A DNA stretch of 64,000 bases from Amylostereum areolatum (taxonomy: Eukaryota > Basidiomycota > Agaricomycetes > Russulales > Stereaceae), in NCBI GenBank assembly GCA_012932865.1, contig SAXG01000052.1, forward strand, positions 124,001 through 188,000. Reading direction: 5' to 3'. Below, one piece after another: positions 31,498 to 40,774 of this stretch (the stretch's first letter is position 1; each line of letters begins with the position of its first letter). The notes below the pieces were generated by a model. The model saw only the letters and a list, made by a program, of their open reading frames with translations, was not told where the DNA came from and did not search any database. Made by a program: the position numbers and the translations under genes.

Positions 31498-33558
31498 ATG
31501 GAGTCAGCGGAACAACCCGCTGAAAAAAGACCATCAGATTTTGAGATCCCTCAACTCCAATCAAACTGCAGTCGAGACTTCCCTAACGGAAACGAAGATC
31601 ATCGCTGGACATTTGACCCCTATCATCTCCTTTTTTACTACGACGGAACCCTCGTCGCGAAAGAAAGCAAAGGGACATACGCGTACCAGTGGAACCCACC
31701 CATATACAGATACAACCTTCCCCCAGCAGCAGAATACTTCAAAGATAGATCCAAAAGAGAAAAGGAAGACGGAAGCTACGACAATTCACATTGGAAGCGC
31801 CCAGATTATTCAAGACCTCATATCGGGCCCCTCTTATCAGAAGAACTCTGGAAACACCCGGACGCACAGAAAGTCGAAGAGAAGCCTTACACCGGGAATA
31901 TTAAGGACTACTGGGAATTTGATCCCGATACCGACACAGCCGATACGACAACCGAACCACAGAACCCTCAAACCGAACTCCAGCATCCTCAAGAACCCGC
32001 AACAACTACACAACCTCCAGAGGAAACCGCGCCAGAACCTAAGAGAACTGTATCAAACCCCCAAGTTAAGTCCGATTCCGGAGGAAGTCGAGAAGGCAGC
32101 CCATCGAGCGCAGCAGAAACGGAAGGACATACAGAGAAATCAACAAGATCTCCATCAGTTAAATCAGACGAAGATATCTTCGGAACCAGAAGAGGAAGAC
32201 AAGGAAATCTATTCGGAAGACCAGAGAACGTCACAACAATGGGAGACACCGCCACCTCGATACCCAACCCCGCCACCGCACTTGGCAATGTCCCCCCTGG
32301 AGAGACTAATGTACCGCGCCAGACGCCTGCAACTCCAACACCAGCTGATCCCGCAAAACCGAGACATGAGACTCGATTCTCCCTAGGATTTGGCACGACC
32401 GAACCAATAAGATGGAGACCGCCACAATCACCATCACCACCGCCTTCCGACCGATCGATCGAAGACAAGAAAGGAAAAGAAGTTCAGGACTACGTTTTCG
32501 GAAGAGGAGAAACCGCAGATCTTCCGAAAGGATCAAAGTATCCACCAGGGAATTCCCCACCGGGAGGAACAGGAACAATTGGATCAAAGCCCGACGACAA
32601 GGACAAAGGATTCAAGTTAAACGCATTAGGAGTATATGACGGAAGGGATCGGGCAAAAGCAGCAAAGTTCGTAGAACAATGCGTACTTCGCTTCATAGCA
32701 TTCCCCAACGCATATGCTGCCAACATGCGTAAGATAACCTTCGTGCTCTCACATCTCACCGATGGGCCTGCCCTTCACTGGGCGTCCCTTTTAATAAGCA
32801 AAATCGATAAGATACGAGATCGCGGCCTAGATCCAGAAGCGTACCTTCCATGGACGGTGTTCCGCGACCACTTCTTAGAGACCTTTGGAGAAATAGACCC
32901 CGGAAGGGACGCTAGATTCAACATACAGCGCCTGGAACAAGGCACTATGGACACCAAAGATTACATCACGATCTTCAGAGACTATGCTATGGAAGCTGGT
33001 TACGATCATAAAGCATTGATCGACCAATTCAAGAGAGGACTGCGCAACGATATCGTGGTCGAGATCCTCAAGAGAGATCACATCTCGAACGATATTGAAG
33101 AATGGTATGAACTCGCATTGCGCATCGATAATAACTGGCGAGAAGCTCAAGCATTCCAACGGCATTATACAAGACCAATGAACCCAACGAGCGACCTCAC
33201 CCTCCTATACAAGAAACCACAGGCGTACGTTCCATTCCGAAAAGGAAACGGAAACAAAGGAAACGTTACCACCGCCAGAGCCGCTCAGACCGGAAACAAC
33301 GGCCGAAACTTCAGACGCCTTACCCCACAAGAACGTACCGAACTCCAGAAATCAGGATCATGCTTCTATTGCCGGAAGCCAGGACACATCTCCAGGAACT
33401 GCCCAGAGAAACGTACCCAAACAACGATCAATGCACGAACAGCGAATCTAACAGAGGAAGAATCCCCGATTGATCAGATCACCAAGCTTGTGAACAAGAT
33501 GGACAGTGAAACGTTCGCACGCACTGCCAACATGTTCAAAGACAATCAGGGTTTTTGA
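31498..33558 (+). CDS. gag: Gag polyprotein of element 2
   Basis: This is an intact 686-residue frame from ATG in a good context (CCACCATGG). Residues 1-360 are rich in Pro, Thr, Glu and Ser with aromatic clusters (YHLLFYYDG, NPPIYRYNLPPAAEYF). Residues ~375-570 form the capsid-like retrotransposon Gag region (FVEQCVLRFIAFPNAYAANM, DGPALHWASLL, YITIFRDYAMEAGYDHKALI). A CCHC zinc knuckle, CFYCRKPGHISRNC, starts at residue 622 and would bind genomic RNA. The frame ends CAG GGT TTT TGA, which places GGGTTTT as a slippery heptamer for -1 entry into pol. It is unusually long for a fungal gypsy Gag because of the acidic N-terminal extension. Confidence 0.93.
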   Translation: MESAEQPAEKRPSDFEIPQLQSNCSRDFPNGNEDHRWTFDPYHLLFYYDGTLVAKESKGTYAYQWNPPIYRYNLPPAAEYFKDRSKREKEDGSYDNSHWKRPDYSRPHIGPLLSEELWKHPDAQKVEEKPYTGNIKDYWEFDPDTDTADTTTEPQNPQTELQHPQEPATTTQPPEETAPEPKRTVSNPQVKSDSGGSREGSPSSAAETEGHTEKSTRSPSVKSDEDIFGTRRGRQGNLFGRPENVTTMGDTATSIPNPATALGNVPPGETNVPRQTPATPTPADPAKPRHETRFSLGFGTTEPIRWRPPQSPSPPPSDRSIEDKKGKEVQDYVFGRGETADLPKGSKYPPGNSPPGGTGTIGSKPDDKDKGFKLNALGVYDGRDRAKAAKFVEQCVLRFIAFPNAYAANMRKITFVLSHLTDGPALHWASLLISKIDKIRDRGLDPEAYLPWTVFRDHFLETFGEIDPGRDARFNIQRLEQGTMDTKDYITIFRDYAMEAGYDHKALIDQFKRGLRNDIVVEILKRDHISNDIEEWYELALRIDNNWREAQAFQRHYTRPMNPTSDLTLLYKKPQAYVPFRKGNGNKGNVTTARAAQTGNNGRNFRRLTPQERTELQKSGSCFYCRKPGHISRNCPEKRTQTTINARTANLTEEESPIDQITKLVNKMDSETFARTANMFKDNQGF
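33549..33555 (+). promoter_or_regulatory. Slippery heptamer GGGTTTT at gag end
   Basis: It is read G GGT TTT in the gag frame and followed at once by TGA (33556-33558). Slipping back one base continues TTG AAT CGT into pol. The same heptamer occurs at the same place in element 3. The match to the X XXY YYZ rule is direct; use in the cell is inferred. Confidence 0.6.
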
Positions 33559-36500
33559 ATCGTCCTTCAACCGCGGCTGTTGAAAGGACACAGACAATGA
33601 ACTTTTCAAGTCGATCTTCTGTACAGGATACAGAAGATGACGTAAATAGAACAGTGTATATAAGGTCATACCAAGACGGAGCAACACACGCTCCATCAAT
33701 TCATATACCTGTTATGTTTCATGGAAAGTTCCGTAAAGCCGCAGCAAAAGCGCTATTGGACAGCGGAGCAAGCAGCACTCTGATCCATCCAGATTTTGTA
33801 CGAAAACACAAGATGAATCTGATCCAGCTTAAGAAACCGATACCGATATACAACGTCGACGGATCTCGAAACACTCTGGGAGAGATCAAACAGAAGGTAT
33901 ACCTTCCAATGACGATGGAAGGAATCAACAGAGAAATTCACCGCGAAAGCCTAGGACTATTCGTCACAGCCCTAGGAGGAGACGAAGTAATCTTAGGAAC
34001 CCCTTGGCTTAAAAAACACAACCCTAGCATCGATTGGAGAAAGAGACAGATTACACTACAGACATGTCCAGGTACGTGCTCCACCACGAGTAAAACAATG
34101 ATCGTCCAAGGAAAAGACGAACCCTTCCTACCATCATTCGAAGAACAGAAGATCAACCATCACGCAACGATAGAAGAACAAGAAGACCCCGAATTCAACT
34201 CCGATCTCGCCGATATCAGGATAGTCAGAACGTTCCATGGAAAGACTGACGTAGAAACAATGCCGATTGCAGAAGAAACAAACGAACCCGGTATTTGGAT
34301 AACAGCAAGAGCAACCAAGGCACAAGAACTCGCAGAAAGAGCGGCCATAGGAGAGAAGAAGAAGACACTCGATGAGATGATTCCGTCTAGTTACAAACAG
34401 TATCAGAAGGTATTCGAAAAGAAAGCGTCGGAACGCTTTCCAATCAGCAGACCTTGGGATCACGCGATAGACCTGACTGAAGGATGGAAACCTCGGAATT
34501 GTAAAGTGTACCCAATGACGGTACCGGAACGGAAGGAACTGGACACATTCATAGATGAACATCTACGAAAAGGGTACATCCGAGAATCAAAATCAGAGAT
34601 ATCATCACCCTTCTTCTTTATCAAGAAGAAAGATGGATCTCTTCGACCAGTACAGGACTATCGCTATCTTAATTCGATCACGGTCAAAAATGAATACCCG
34701 ATACCACTCATCTCAGATCTCATCGACAAATTAAAAGGCGCTAAGATCTTCTCAAAGCTCGATCTCCGATGGGGATACAACAATGTTCGGATCAAAGAAG
34801 GAGATCAATGGAAAGCTGCGTTCAAAACAAACAGAGGCCTTTTCGAACCAATGGTAATGTTCTTCGGACTAACCAACTCACCCGCAACATTCCAAGCAAT
34901 GATGAACGCACTGTTCAAAGAATTAATAGACACCGGAAAAGTGGTGGTCTATATGGATGACATACTGATATTTACAGAAGCACTCGACGAACATAGGAAA
35001 CTGATGAAAGAAGCCCTCCAACTTCTAGAACGGAACGATCTATTCCTGAAACCAGAGAAGTGCTTCTTCGAACGACCATCGATCGAATACCTAGGCGTGA
35101 TAATCACGCACAACAAGGTACAGATGGACCCGGTCAAAGTCCAAGGGCTAGCAGAATGGCCCACACCGAGGAAAGTAAAAGAAGTCCAATCATTCCTCGG
35201 ATTTGGAAATTTCTATCGACGCTTCATCAAAGACTATTCTAAGATCGCCAGACCCCTATTCCAGCTCACAAAGAAAGACCACGAATGGAACTGGACGACC
35301 GAATGTGAACGTACCTTCGAAAGACTAAAACGAGAATTCACGTCGTCCCCAATCTTAATCATGCCCGATGAAAACAAACCATTCCGCATAGAGAGTGACG
35401 CCTCCGATTTCGCGTACGGAGCTATACTATCGCAGCCAGATGAGATCGAAAGATGGCATCCGGTCGCGTACCTATCCAAATCACTGTCACCCGCGGAACA
35501 AAATTACGAGATATACGACAAAGAACTCTTAGGAGTAGTGAAAGCCTTAGAACACTGGCGACACTATCTAGAAGGAGCGAACCACAAAGTCGAAATCTGG
35601 ACAGATCATAAAAATCTAGAATATTTCACAACAGCGCAGAAACTCAATCGACGGCAAGCACGATGGAGCTTATATCTGTCCCGTTTCGACTACACCTTGG
35701 TGCACAAACCAGGAAGTACAAACAAGGCAGATGGACTTTCTAGAAGACCAGATCATAAGGAAGACATTCCAGACAACGACGACCGCATCCTGCTTCACCC
35801 TTCGGTTTTCAGGGCTAGAGCCACCGGAAGAGGAACAGTCGAAGCAGTCGGAGACAAAGAACTTCTCAAAGAACTAAGAAACTTCTCACACCTAGATGAT
35901 GAAGTTTGGACAGCGTTAGATACGATCAAAAGATCGGGACCATGCACCCTCGCAAAAGGAATCGAAGATTGGAACTTCGAGAACGATCTGATCATCAGAA
36001 AAGGAAAGATCTATGTGCCACAGAATCTCGAACTTCGACGCATGATCCTAAAATCGCATCATGATCTGGAAACGATTGGACATCCAGGCGAAATGAAAAC
36101 TCTGGAGCTGGTACAAAGAAACTTTTGGTGGCCAAAGATGATTTCCTTCGTAAAAGGTTATGTTCAAGGATGTCCCGTATGCCAGTCAACAAAAAATGTC
36201 ACGCATCCGGCAAAACATCCATTACAACCCACGGAAATACCAGAACGACCATGGGAAACAATCACATCAGATTTTATTACAGACCTTCCGATCTCCAACG
36301 GATTTGATTCGATCAACGTAGTCGTCGACAGGTTCACCAAAACCGCAGTATTCACGCCGTGCCTAAAGACGATCAACGCAGAAGAAACAGCTGATCTTCT
36401 GATCGACAATGTTTACAGACGATTTGGACTATGGAAAAGAATGATATCGGACAGAGGCCCTCAATTCGCATCCAAAGTATTCCAATCCATCTGCGAAAGC

Positions 36501-37442
36501 CTCGGAGTTATCTCGTCGCTCAGTACAGCGTATCATCCCCAAACGGATGGCGAAACAGAAAGAGTGAATCAAGAATTAGAACAATATCTTCGAGCATTCT
36601 GCAACGGAGATCAAACGAATTGGGCAAGACTTCTACCAAAAGCAGAATTTGCACACAATATAAGACAACATTCAGCTACGAAAACTTCCCCATTTGAACT
36701 CCTACACGGGTATCAACCAGTTTTTAACCCGGCAATACCAACCGATCCGCGAATACCGACAGCCGAAGAAAGAATAAAGAACTTTAAGGACGCATGGGAC
36801 AACGCAGAAGCGAGTCTGGAAATAGCTGCCAAATTAATGAAAATGCAGCACGATCAAACGACCACACTGCGAGACCAACTCAAACAGGGTGACCAAGTAT
36901 GGTTAGATGGGAAAAATCTTAACACGGTATACCCGAAAACTAAACTAGCACCAAAATGATTTGGCCCATTCAAAATCGAAAAAGTAATAGGACCAGTAAC
37001 CTATCGCTTAGAACTACCGGCGAAATGGAAAATACATCCGGTATTCCACGCGGCACTATTAATTCCGTTCAAGGAAACAGAACAATATGGAGAAGCTTAC
37101 GAAAAACCGCCCCCGGAACTAGTAAACGACGAAGAACTCTATGAACTGGAAACGATAATAGCCTCGAAACTAGACAAACGATATTCCGAACCATTACATT
37201 ATTTCGTAAAATGGAAAGGCTACCCAGATTCCGGTAACACATGGGAACCAGCATCTAATCTCGAAGGATCAAAAGATGCGATCGCAGAGTTCCACCGGAA
37301 TAATCCCAAGGCACCGAAGTTACCACCACAGCCAATCAAAGATACCAACACAGAAACCACTGATCGTGACGAAACTGAAGCAACGCAGCAAGAAAGAAGG
37401 CCACCGAGACGAAAGAAACGCAAGACGAAAGTAAGACAGTAG
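33555..37442 (+). pseudogene. pol: Pol of element 2, TGA before chromodomain
   Basis: It is open for 1134 residues and then continues in the same frame after TGA 36957-36959 to TAG 37440-37442. Order: aspartic protease ALLDSGASS near residue 64; reverse transcriptase with SSPFFFIKKKDGSLRPVQDY and YMDD at 34950-34961; RNase H (ESDASDFAYGAIL, YDKELLGVVKALEHWRHY, WTDHKNLEYF); integrase with GHPG...CPVC finger, ITSDFITDLP, MISDRGPQF and GETERVNQELEQ; then LAPK-stop-FGPFKIE and a chromodomain (YFVKWKGYPDSGNTWEP). Element 3 has Arg at the stop. The stop removes the integrase tail and chromodomain unless it is read through. Start is by -1 frameshift, not an ATG. Confidence 0.93.
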
Positions 37443-37524
37443 TGAGACTCAACGGCATTCAGGCGAATGCACTGCCAACAAAGGGGGGATAAAAACCCTA
37501 CAGGTTCAACAAGACAGATCACCA

Positions 37525-37801
37525 ATGTCCACCACCCCAAACGCAACCAGCATCTCCTCTACCAATCAGACCGCCTCACCCAACAATGTCGAACGCATCC
37601 GCCTCGTCTGCAACAAAGCACACCACACCCAACAGGAACGCACTCTCTGTGGAGACTGCTTCATCGCTCGATCGGCAGCAATCTTCGCAATTAAGTCAGT
37701 ACCTCCTCCGTCTAGGTCAGGACCAGACGGAAGAACAGGGGGTAAGCCGATTGGAAGCACACAGAAGAACCCTAACTGAAGCACCCGAATTCCTCACAGG
37801 T
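37525..37801 (+). CDS. Small Cys/His ORF after pol, first exon (ORF3a)
   Basis: ATG 37525 opens MSTTPNATSISSTNQ and then CNKAHHTQQERTLCGDCFIA, with Cys and His spaced like a small zinc site (C-x3-HH-x6-C-x2-C). Unspliced, it stops at 37779 (84 residues). A well-formed intron, GTAAGC at 37742 with CCTAAC and CACAG at 37799, would join it in phase to the 37802-39361 frame. Element 3 keeps the ATG, the CNKxHHTQQERxLCGDC motif, the donor and an AG acceptor at the same phase. Function unknown. The segment lies in the env position. Splicing is inferred from sequence only. Confidence 0.55.
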
Positions 37802-39361
37802 GCTAACGCAATCCCCGTGGCCCGGAGCCACGGAAGCCCCAACACCCGAATCCCTTATACTCGAGAATCAAATAGCCCACATGATAGTCGGAGTAGGAAT
37901 CGAGCAGGCCAGACAGAGGATCGACGACCTCAGGAGGGAGTCGGCCGATGTCCAGGGCATCCTGAAGGACCACAACAAGATGCTCGACGAAGAACTCCAC
38001 CAACTGGACCTGAGGTACCTGACGCTCTCGACCGAGATGGAGGAACGAGAGGTCAAACTTCTTCGACGATTCCGGAAGCTAGCGCAACAGCTGTACTCAA
38101 TGTCGCAGAGCTCCGGAGATTCCTTACTGAAGTCGGACTACGAGTCAACTGGCTCAACTGGGAAAGACACACCTTCCGCGCAGCCTACGAAGGAGAAATC
38201 CTCCGAAGACGAATGGAAACTACCGGAGTTCCCCATATGTCGTCACGCGAAGGCCCCGACATTGACCTCATCTTCCATGGACATCACATCTCCCCGGGCT
38301 ATACTGTTCGACCCGATCCCATCGCATCCGCCCTCACCAGACCCCCGTTCCTTCCTAACGCCCCTCCACGACCCGTCACCGCCCCCACGCCAACAGGATC
38401 CTTACCCATCCCCGGCATCACCCAGATCAACCCCGTCCAGCCTCCCGTCGCTAGAAACGGATTACCCGGAGAGCAGTTCGGACAGCCCCTGCCAAGAGAG
38501 CTATCCAGACAGCCCATGGCTCCCCCAGAGCCCAGACAACAGACCAGCGATCCGCGACCAATACCTGGGACATCTCCTCGGCTGCCCACAATGCCTAGAC
38601 CGCCAACTCCATTCCCGCTATCTGCTAGCGACGCTCCCATGCCGTGGCACGGAAACCCCGCTCCCTATCCCTCATTCCTCCGCCCGCACCCTGACCACGC
38701 TCGAGATCCCGTCACCCAGGATCCCCGAATCACCGCACAGCGACGTAAACATGATTCTGCCGAGCCCGACGGAAGACCATTCAAGCGGATCAGAGAGTTC
38801 GGACTCCCCGATGCATCGGGTGAGGGAGAACTTCAAGGAACTCAAGAAGATAGTCGATCGGATGATGGAAGATCGTGCTCGCCGGAGACAGGAACTCAAC
38901 CTAACGGACGAGTCGGACAGTTCAGCGGACGAATCGGACAGCTCGACGGACAAATCGGAGAAGGACGACAGGGAGAAGGAAGAAACGGCCGAGAATCCCT
39001 CGGACCAGTGGAACAACGAACCGACCACGTGGACGCAAGAGGAGTGGGACGCAATTCCCTCGAAGCCGCGGAAACGCTGCTGGAAATGCGGCAAGCGAGG
39101 CCATCTCCGCCGAGATTGCCCCCGTCGCAAGAACGCTCCCCCTCACTTCCCCCAATCTCGGTCCTGCTATCCCCTCCGACCACAGACTCCTCTTCCTCAC
39201 CCTCGCCCGAACCGTCCGGATATCAGTTACGGTCCAGGAACACTGATGTTCCACCCCCACCTCCGACGTACCGACGCTACCGCCCGCGCTCACAGACAGC
39301 TTCTGGGATTCCTCACGCGACGCAAGAGCCTGACGCACGAAGCCGCCCAACACGCCACTGA
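37802..39361 (+). CDS. Overlapping frame of accessory module (ORF3, frame 2)
   Basis: This frame is open from 37586 to TGA 39359-39361 and is reached in phase from ORF3a by the predicted intron. It is Pro/Arg/Ser-rich, with one ordered-looking part: LNVAELRRFLTEVGLRVNWL then WERHTFRAAYEGEILRRRME. No known domain is recognised. It shares nearly all of its length with the coiled-coil/zinc-knuckle frame 37881-39521. In element 3 the same frame is open from 52986 to 51823 and then breaks. A high GC content could keep a non-coding frame open, so coding status is uncertain. Confidence 0.45.
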   Translation, partial: ANAIPVARSHGSPNTRIPYTRESNSPHDSRSRNRAGQTEDRRPQEGVGRCPGHPEGPQQDARRRTPPTGPEVPDALDRDGGTRGQTSSTIPEASATAVLNVAELRRFLTEVGLRVNWLNWERHTFRAAYEGEILRRRMETTGVPHMSSREGPDIDLIFHGHHISPGYTVRPDPIASALTRPPFLPNAPPRPVTAPTPTGSLPIPGITQINPVQPPVARNGLPGEQFGQPLPRELSRQPMAPPEPRQQTSDPRPIPGTSPRLPTMPRPPTPFPLSASDAPMPWHGNPAPYPSFLRPHPDHARDPVTQDPRITAQRRKHDSAEPDGRPFKRIREFGLPDASGEGELQGTQEDSRSDDGRSCSPETGTQPNGRVGQFSGRIGQLDGQIGEGRQGEGRNGRESLGPVEQRTDHVDARGVGRNSLEAAETLLEMRQARPSPPRLPPSQERSPSLPPISVLLSPPTTDSSSSPSPEPSGYQLRSRNTDVPPPPPTYRRYRPRSQTASGIPHATQEPDARSRPTRH

Positions 39362-39521
39362 GCAGTGGCTGTATTGGGAGGACGCAATGCTCCGCACTCA
39401 GCGAGAACCCCCCTCGCGCTTCAATCACTTCTGGCGCGTCGACGACCTCTTCTGGAAGGAAGAAGATTGGGACTTGCAGGAAGCGGAAGAGTCGAAGGAT
39501 CACTGGCCGGAACCCTGGTAA
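37881..39521 (+). CDS. Coiled-coil and CCHC-knuckle protein (ORF3b)
   Basis: ATG 37881 gives 546 residues ending EESKDHWPEPW. Residues 1-70 form a charged heptad-like helix (IEQARQRIDDLRRESADV, LDEELHQLDLRYLTLSTEME). A long Ser/Pro-rich middle follows, with CPQCLDRQL. A second acidic region (DESDSSADESDSSTDKSEKD) precedes a CCHC knuckle, CWKCGKRGHLRRDC, at residue 400. The C-terminus is ordered and Trp-rich (NHFWRVDDLFWKEEDWDL). It looks like a second Gag-like nucleic-acid-binding protein in the env position. Element 3 keeps the ATG (52904), the helix and the knuckle but has two TGA codons. It would need its own mRNA, splicing or reinitiation. Confidence 0.6.
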   Translation: MIVGVGIEQARQRIDDLRRESADVQGILKDHNKMLDEELHQLDLRYLTLSTEMEEREVKLLRRFRKLAQQLYSMSQSSGDSLLKSDYESTGSTGKDTPSAQPTKEKSSEDEWKLPEFPICRHAKAPTLTSSSMDITSPRAILFDPIPSHPPSPDPRSFLTPLHDPSPPPRQQDPYPSPASPRSTPSSLPSLETDYPESSSDSPCQESYPDSPWLPQSPDNRPAIRDQYLGHLLGCPQCLDRQLHSRYLLATLPCRGTETPLPIPHSSARTLTTLEIPSPRIPESPHSDVNMILPSPTEDHSSGSESSDSPMHRVRENFKELKKIVDRMMEDRARRRQELNLTDESDSSADESDSSTDKSEKDDREKEETAENPSDQWNNEPTTWTQEEWDAIPSKPRKRCWKCGKRGHLRRDCPRRKNAPPHFPQSRSCYPLRPQTPLPHPRPNRPDISYGPGTLMFHPHLRRTDATARAHRQLLGFLTRRKSLTHEAAQHATEQWLYWEDAMLRTQREPPSRFNHFWRVDDLFWKEEDWDLQEAEESKDHWPEPW

Positions 39522-39755
39522 GCGTACGGACGAACTCTCACCCATCATACGCACTCGGACTATTTCTCCCGTCATCCCGCCTTTACGATTTCTCCTTACG
39601 ATACTCCTCGGACTGATCACGGACTGCGCCCTCATTCGCACGCATATTTTCCTCGGACTTCTCTACTATACCGGTTTCTATCGCTATGAGGAAGGCGAAA
39701 TGCTTGATACTCTCTCCGCGACGCGCCGGACGCGTCGCCTGCTTACGACTCAGTT

Positions 39756-40256
39756 TTGATTATGTACGAATCCTCGCTTACGATTGACGGCAATGATTAC
39801 ATCATTGCCCCTCTAAATCGCAAGCATAAAAGGAAAACCACAAGACGACAACATGCTCAGACATCGTCTAACAAACCCACTCGCACCACCCAAACCAACC
39901 AAACATGTCGTCTACTCTCGCCTCCTCTTCGCGCAACCTCTCCACCACCGACTGCACCCCTCCTACCACTCCTCCCCGACCCACAAGACGAGGAACTCCT
40001 TCGTCATCTCAAACGAGTCACAGAACTCCTAAACCGTCCGGACGTCGCTCGCGCCATGAAGAGGCCGAGAAGCCCAGACGAAGAAGCCATGCAGGAGTCG
40101 AAGGGAAGATGCGGCATCAAGGGACTCTTCCGAAAACGCGGGCCTCGGTTCAAGAGCCCGGATCACGCGACGACGGCGAGGATAGGACATCGGCTAGGGG
40201 CTACTACGATAGATGAGGAGGACCTGAAAGTAGTAGAGGTGTTGTTAAAACGATAG
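39756..40256 (+). CDS. Basic accessory ORF (ORF4)
   Basis: The conserved part is the C-terminal 90 residues: DEELLRHLKRVTELLNRPDV, AMKRPRSPDEEAMQESKGRC, GIKGLFRKRGPRFKSPDHA and a final VVEVLLKR. Element 3 has the same C-terminus (50516-51022), preceded in frame by MSSTLTSSSHNLSTTD. Here the MSST start at 39905 lies in another frame because the proline-rich joint is shorter, so the 166-residue frame has a different N-terminus. It is basic with a helical start; function unknown. Confidence 0.5.
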   Translation: MIMYESSLTIDGNDYIIAPLNRKHKRKTTRRQHAQTSSNKPTRTTQTNQTCRLLSPPLRATSPPPTAPLLPLLPDPQDEELLRHLKRVTELLNRPDVARAMKRPRSPDEEAMQESKGRCGIKGLFRKRGPRFKSPDHATTARIGHRLGATTIDEEDLKVVEVLLKR

Positions 40257-40333
40257 AATAGAATTCTATCGCTGAGGTCCGAACAAAAGATATAAAAGAG
40301 CGAACATCAGAAAGCGATAGACCCAGAAGCACA

Positions 40334-40774
40334 ATGCAATCAACACAATCACCAGATCTCGCGATTTTCGATACGCCCACCCCACGCTGGCTCATCCCCA
40401 TCATCAGCATCATCGTAGGACTCACGATCCTCACCTTCGTCGCATCGACTATATTCCTTCTCCAATGGCGAAGAACGAACGATCGACAACACGTTCAAGA
40501 CATCCCTCTAGAACCTCTTCGATTCAGGAATCTACAGGACGTAGATTCTAGAGAGGGGGATAGTGTTACAACTTGTCCAAGGTACTCCAGTTTCCATTTC
40601 CTTACTAAGAAGGACGTTGCTAAACGACGGGTTACGACGGTGCCCCAGTTCGTAACCGTCTCAACCACACAACGACGACAGTGCCACAGATCGTCACCGT
40701 CTCAACAGCAGTGCCACAGATCGTCACCGTCTCAACGGCATAGCCCCGACGGTGCCACAGTCTCGTTCCCGTAG
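40334..40774 (+). CDS. Single-pass membrane ORF running into 3' LTR (ORF5)
   Basis: The 146-residue frame starts MQSTQSPDLAIFDTPTPRWL. A strong membrane segment (WLIPIISIIVGLTILTFVAS and TIFLL, residues ~19-43) is followed by a basic WRR stop. It then crosses the polypurine tract and the LTR boundary at 40564, and its C-terminal 70 residues come from U3. Element 3 keeps the start and membrane segment (minus strand from about 50442) with TGA soon after; beyond it the U3-encoded part is still alike (AKxRxTTVPQxVTVxTTQ). Position and topology recall accessory membrane genes of retroviruses that overlap the LTR, but no homology is claimed. Confidence 0.55.
   Translation: MQSTQSPDLAIFDTPTPRWLIPIISIIVGLTILTFVASTIFLLQWRRTNDRQHVQDIPLEPLRFRNLQDVDSREGDSVTTCPRYSSFHFLTKKDVAKRRVTTVPQFVTVSTTQRRQCHRSSPSQQQCHRSSPSQRHSPDGATVSFP
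40549..40563 (+). other. Polypurine tract of element 2
   Basis: AGAGAGGGGGATAG immediately precedes TGTTAC of the 3' LTR. Element 3 has AGAGAGGGGGCTAG at the same place. Confidence 0.85.
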
